Below are positions 60,659-64,000 of a stretch of DNA of 64,000 nt, in pieces (positions within the stretch are counted from its first letter, which is position 1; each line of letters starts with the position of its first letter). Made by a program: the position numbers and the translations under genes. Source of the DNA: Orbaceae bacterium ESL0721 (GTDB lineage Bacteria > Pseudomonadota > Gammaproteobacteria > Enterobacterales > Orbaceae); the NCBI GenBank assembly GCA_029433365.1, contig JAQTHZ010000001.1:496001-560000 (forward strand), written 5' to 3'. The notes below the pieces were generated by a model, which saw only the letters and a list, made by a program, of their open reading frames with translations, was not told the DNA's origin and made no database searches.

Positions 60659-61349
60659 GTTTACGCTCCATCTTTACACCAATAGCACATCCAGCAAGGG
60701 TACTAACTAAAATTGCCATCTCTGGAGAGATAAAACGGAGCAAAAGGGTAAGCAATATAGCCACTGTAAACATCGCAATAAGTCGATTTTTTACACTTTT
60801 GCTTTTATCACTTACTAATTGCAGATAGAGTAAACCAATAAACATTGCAACAAGCGCATAATCTAACCCAAATTGTTGTGGATTCGGCAACCACTCACCG
60901 ATCAATGCACCTAGCAGACATGACAAGATCCAAAAAAGATAAGCAGAAAGATTAAGCCCATGCATCCATGATGCGTTAACGGGCACCTTGTTTGCAATGG
61001 CACTCATCGACACAGCAAAACTCTCATCAGTTAATAGAGTACCAATGCCAATATTGCTTTTTAAGGAGTATTTGCGAAAAGCGGGAACAAGCGCCATACT
61101 CATCAAAAAATGGCGGGAATTAATTAAAAATACAGTAAAAATAATAGCAGGAATGGAGGTCGCCATCATCATCAACCCTGCTATCACAAATTGCGCAGCG
61201 CCTGCATAAATCATGACCGCCATTAATGTGACTTCAAGTACGCTAAGTCCTGTCGATTTACCAACCACACCCGCAGCAATACCAATACCGATATAACCAA
61301 GTAAGGTCGGAATAGATGCCTCTACACCATCTCTAAATGTTAATCTCAT
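60645..61349 (-). CDS. AzlC-family branched-chain amino acid exporter large subunit
   Basis: Inner-membrane protein of 234 residues with about seven helices. RDGVEASIPTLLGYIGIGIAAGVVGKSTGLS, LMAVMIYAGAAQFVIAGLM, FLINSRHFLMSMALVPAF and GTLLTDESFAVSM are signature segments of the AzlC family. First gene of the pair. Specificity for valine or other branched-chain amino acids is by family. Confidence 0.92.
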   Translation of the reverse strand: MRLTFRDGVEASIPTLLGYIGIGIAAGVVGKSTGLSVLEVTLMAVMIYAGAAQFVIAGLMMMATSIPAIIFTVFLINSRHFLMSMALVPAFRKYSLKSNIGIGTLLTDESFAVSMSAIANKVPVNASWMHGLNLSAYLFWILSCLLGALIGEWLPNPQQFGLDYALVAMFIGLLYLQLVSDKSKSVKNRLIAMFTVAILLTLLLRFISPEMAILVSTLAGCAIGVKMERKHDTL

Positions 61350-61537
61350 TTAATTATTACTAAAATAGTTGTTATTATAAAGTGCCGTATCATAACACCA
61401 ATTAAGGCAATATAATAAGATACCCCATGTACCATCTACTCGTTTTTTATACATTCTGTTTGAATATTGCTATACTGATCAATCAGAATTAATTAATATG
61501 ATATCAATTCAAAATCTTCACAATTTGAGAGTAATTT

Positions 61538-62401
61538 ATGTTAAACCAATTAAAAGCAATTATTCAGTACCTTCTACCTAAACAGCTATTAACTTCTATG
61601 ATTGGCTGGTTAGCTAAGAGAAAGTTAGGCAAAGTGACCACTTGGATGATCTGCGGCTTCTGTAAAGTTTATCGAGTCGATATGAGTGAAGCACTTTGCG
61701 ATGATATAAATGAATATAAGACATTTAATGATTTTTTTGCTCGCAAATTAAAAGAAGAAGCAAGACCAATTGATAACGATCCAGACTCAATCGTTATGCC
61801 AGCAGACGGTGTTATTAGTGAATTTGGTCATATTGAAAATAGTAGTCTGCTGCAAGCTAAAGGTTTCACCTATTCACTAGATTCACTCCTCGCCTGTCAA
61901 TCCGAAATGGTCAACGCTTTTACTAATGGTATGTATGTTACCACCTATTTAGCACCAAAAAACTATCACCGTGTCCATATGCCATGTGCAGCAACGTTAC
62001 GTGAGATGATCTATGTACCTGGTACACTATTCTCTGTAAGCAGAGCAACAACCGAGACAATTCCCAACATTTTTGCCCGAAATGAGCGCGTAATTTGTCT
62101 ATTCGATACTGAGTTTGGACCGATGGCGCAAATCTTAATTGGAGCAACAATTGTCGGCAGTATTGAAACTGAGTGGGAAGGTGTTATCACACCACCACGT
62201 GATGGCATCATGAAGAGTTGGAACTATGTAAATAGCGATTCAGTTGAACCAATCAAGTTAGAGAAGGGACAAGATATGGGCTGCTTTAAATTGGGTTCAA
62301 CAGTAATCACACTCTTTGCCAAAGATCACATTACATTCAGTGATGAACTAAAAGTTGGGCAAACAGTTCGTGTTGGGCAAAAGTTAGCTGAAAGGATCTA
62401 A
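61538..62401 (+). CDS. psd: phosphatidylserine decarboxylase proenzyme
   Basis: Inner-membrane enzyme making phosphatidylethanolamine. Length is 287 residues. The self-cleavage site is LGST at residues 252-255; Ser254 becomes the pyruvoyl group, the same position as in E. coli. The substrate-side motif YLAPKNYHRVHMPCAATLREM carries the His of the family, and ADGVISEFG and FNDFFARKLKEEARPI are conserved. The mscM-like gene begins 4 nt after its stop, as in E. coli. Confidence 0.96.
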   Translation: MLNQLKAIIQYLLPKQLLTSMIGWLAKRKLGKVTTWMICGFCKVYRVDMSEALCDDINEYKTFNDFFARKLKEEARPIDNDPDSIVMPADGVISEFGHIENSSLLQAKGFTYSLDSLLACQSEMVNAFTNGMYVTTYLAPKNYHRVHMPCAATLREMIYVPGTLFSVSRATTETIPNIFARNERVICLFDTEFGPMAQILIGATIVGSIETEWEGVITPPRDGIMKSWNYVNSDSVEPIKLEKGQDMGCFKLGSTVITLFAKDHITFSDELKVGQTVRVGQKLAERI

Positions 62402-62405
62402 TTTT

Positions 62406-64000
62406 ATGTGGTTACGAGGAATTTGTTGTTATCTACTACTTCTGTTCTCCTCAATCGTATTGGCTGATGATGCGAAATCCACTACTAATATTAAAGTAGC
62501 TATTAATAGTGAGGCTGAATTAAGTCAAGTTGTCACGCAGTTAAGTGAGATGAATGATGAGCTTCGTCAAAATATTGAGCTTCAAAAAACGCATGTCACT
62601 AGCATTGTCAATGAACAGAATAACATTTCAACACAAATTTCTCATGTCCAAAACACCCTAGCCACCCTTGATGAGCAAGGAGAGTGGCTCAGTTTTTCGA
62701 CTGCACTAGGTGAGACGTTACGGCAACAACTATTGCGACTACCTGAAAAACCAAAATCACAAGCCTTAGATGCTGAAATTGCCAAAGCCAAAGCCCAGCA
62801 GCTCAACTATAGTAATCAACTTTCCGCATTAGATAATTATCCTACACTTAGCATTTTTCTAAAAACATCTAAATATGGATCATCTTATCTGCGTTTATTA
62901 AAAGAACAGAGTGAACTCCTAAAGACATTAATAGCCGGTACTGATACCACTATTTTAGAGCTGACCAAACTCAAAATTGGGAATAAACAGCTGATTAATG
63001 CGATTGATTCAGTAAATGAGGCTTCCCACCGCTATTTCTTCTGGGTTGCTGATGTTAATCCAATCTCATTAAGCTTTCCAATTGATCTCGCAAAAAATAT
63101 TGGTCTCGTCATCTCAATTGATACATTAACCCAGCTCTATCATGTCTGTATCGAAGTATTAACTACACCTAAAGCACTCTTCTTCCTACTGCTATCTATT
63201 CTATTTGTGTTCATGCATTTTAAGATGAAACCCAAATATAATGATTTTTTAGCCAGAGCAGCAGCTAAAGTTGGGAAAGTAACTCAAGATCGCTATAGTT
63301 TAACAATCGAAGTCGTAATTTACTCATTAATTATGGCACTTCCTATCCCTTTCTTGTGGGGAGTTTTAGGTTATGCCTTACAGATTGATCCTGACTATTC
63401 CGCAGCTTATGCTTTAGGGTATGGTGTTAATGCCGCAGCCCCTATTTTATGGGTATTTATCATAAGTGCGCAATTTGCTGAACCGAAAGGGCTTTTTATC
63501 AACCACTTTGGCTGGTCCGAGCCTAATGTCCGTGCAGCCATGAAATACTATCAACTCTCCATTTGGGTTGTCATTCCACTTGTGATGGTTGTGATGAGTT
63601 TTGATCAATATAATAACCGTCAATTTGCTGCTACCATTGGGCGTTTTGCCTTTATTCTGCTCTGTTTTGCACTGATCTTTATGACTAAATCGATCCATCG
63701 AGCAGGCGTTCCCCTCTATATAGATAAAAAAGGATCAGGAGACAACCTATTTAGCCATATTTTATGGTTTATTTTACTCTGCGCACCTTGGATAGCCATT
63801 ATCGCCACTTGTCTAGGTTACCTCTCTACCGCTGAAGAGCTATTAGGGCGCTTAGAGTTTTCAGTCATCATCTGGTTTGGTCTACTTGTGATCTACTTTA
63901 TGATTCGCCGTTGGATGTGGATTCAGCGGCGCAGAATTGAATTTGAGCGAACAAAACAGCGCCGTTTAGAGAGAATTCAACGGGCAAAAGCGACCGAAGA
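62406..64000 (+). CDS. mscM: MscM/MscK-type mechanosensitive channel (3' end outside window)
   Basis: The ATG at 62406 opens a frame that continues to the window end (531 codons seen, of about 1100 expected). It begins with a signal peptide (MWLRGICCYLLLLFSSIVLA/DD), then a periplasmic coiled-coil region (about residues 30-230, QLSEMNDELRQNIELQKTHV), then several membrane helices from about residue 262 onward (ALFFLLLSILFVFMHF; VVIYSLIMALPIPFLWGVL; WVVIPLVMVVMSF). This is the upstream sensory part of the large MscK/YjeP family; the MscS-like pore domain lies beyond the window. Adjacent to psd as in E. coli. Probably a safety valve against hypo-osmotic shock. Confidence 0.9.
   Translation, partial: MWLRGICCYLLLLFSSIVLADDAKSTTNIKVAINSEAELSQVVTQLSEMNDELRQNIELQKTHVTSIVNEQNNISTQISHVQNTLATLDEQGEWLSFSTALGETLRQQLLRLPEKPKSQALDAEIAKAKAQQLNYSNQLSALDNYPTLSIFLKTSKYGSSYLRLLKEQSELLKTLIAGTDTTILELTKLKIGNKQLINAIDSVNEASHRYFFWVADVNPISLSFPIDLAKNIGLVISIDTLTQLYHVCIEVLTTPKALFFLLLSILFVFMHFKMKPKYNDFLARAAAKVGKVTQDRYSLTIEVVIYSLIMALPIPFLWGVLGYALQIDPDYSAAYALGYGVNAAAPILWVFIISAQFAEPKGLFINHFGWSEPNVRAAMKYYQLSIWVVIPLVMVVMSFDQYNNRQFAATIGRFAFILLCFALIFMTKSIHRAGVPLYIDKKGSGDNLFSHILWFILLCAPWIAIIATCLGYLSTAEELLGRLEFSVIIWFGLLVIYFMIRRWMWIQRRRIEFERTKQRRLERIQRAKATE

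Noticed and set aside
63447-63698. Minus-strand 83-residue ORF at the window end
   Set aside because: It lies antisense within the mscM-type gene that runs off the window.

Overview
The window is AT-rich DNA from a gammaproteobacterium. Housekeeping blocks are in gamma-type order: mnmA-hflD-purB, hemCDXY, psd-mscM, rsmE-gshB-(acetyltransferase)-yqgE-ruvX and azlCD. Low GC, a pyruvate:flavodoxin oxidoreductase, an orphan FrdC/FrdD-like fusion and surface-protein families suggest a host-associated, fermentative lineage such as Orbaceae (Gilliamella/Frischella-like gut symbionts). That placement is inference from gene content; no 16S rRNA is present.

Layout. 1-9.7 kb: an ABC exporter-type ATPase/permease pair cut by the window edge, a secreted protein of unknown function, an FrdC-FrdD-like fusion, a radical-SAM DNA-metabolism pair, an amino-acid ABC importer lacking its own ATPase, and mlaA. 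9.8-25.1 kb: tRNA-Arg(CCT), then mostly core genes (fabB, ubiX, a periplasmic DUF4432 protein, gpmA, nlpD, rsmI, ychF, moeA, an EamA protein, folB, rsmE, gshB, a GNAT protein, yqgE, ruvX). 25.2-42.2 kb: an accessory island. 42.8-64 kb: core genes again (purM, nifJ, an NlpC/P60 lipoprotein, zapB, tpiA, a solo S24 repressor, mnmA-hflD-purB, hemCDXY, gdhA, azlCD, psd, mscM).

The island is the most interesting part. It holds four paralogous secreted proteins, all on the minus strand, that look like DUF823-type adhesins with a C-terminal lectin-like end. Each has an array of perfect 7-bp repeats directly after its start codon: 9, 14, 15 and 15 copies, with a different heptamer in each gene. Because 7 is not a multiple of 3, gain or loss of one unit changes the frame. 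Counting bases, copies 2 and 4 are in frame (ON), and copies 1 and 3 are out of frame (OFF) and meet a stop just after the array. The four heptamers differ only by transitions (RCRYCAR) and contain no stop in any frame. All four genes share an upstream TTTACA-type direct-repeat element. This looks like a four-gene phase-variable surface-protein system.

Interleaved with the adhesins are: a polymorphic-toxin locus (a toxin split by an in-frame TAA from its CdiA/EndoU-like C-terminal domain, a CdiI-like immunity gene, and a graveyard of orphan toxin tails and immunity genes); a second, decayed toxin copy truncated at an IS end; an IS3-type transposase remnant; and a LacY-type permease / GH172 (DUF2961) / LacI-type regulator cluster, probably for a fructose- or arabinofuranose-containing oligosaccharide.

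A 14-16 bp motif, AACCCTAAAACATTTT, recurs about ten times, mostly between genes. Many intergenic gaps contain degenerate short tandem repeats.
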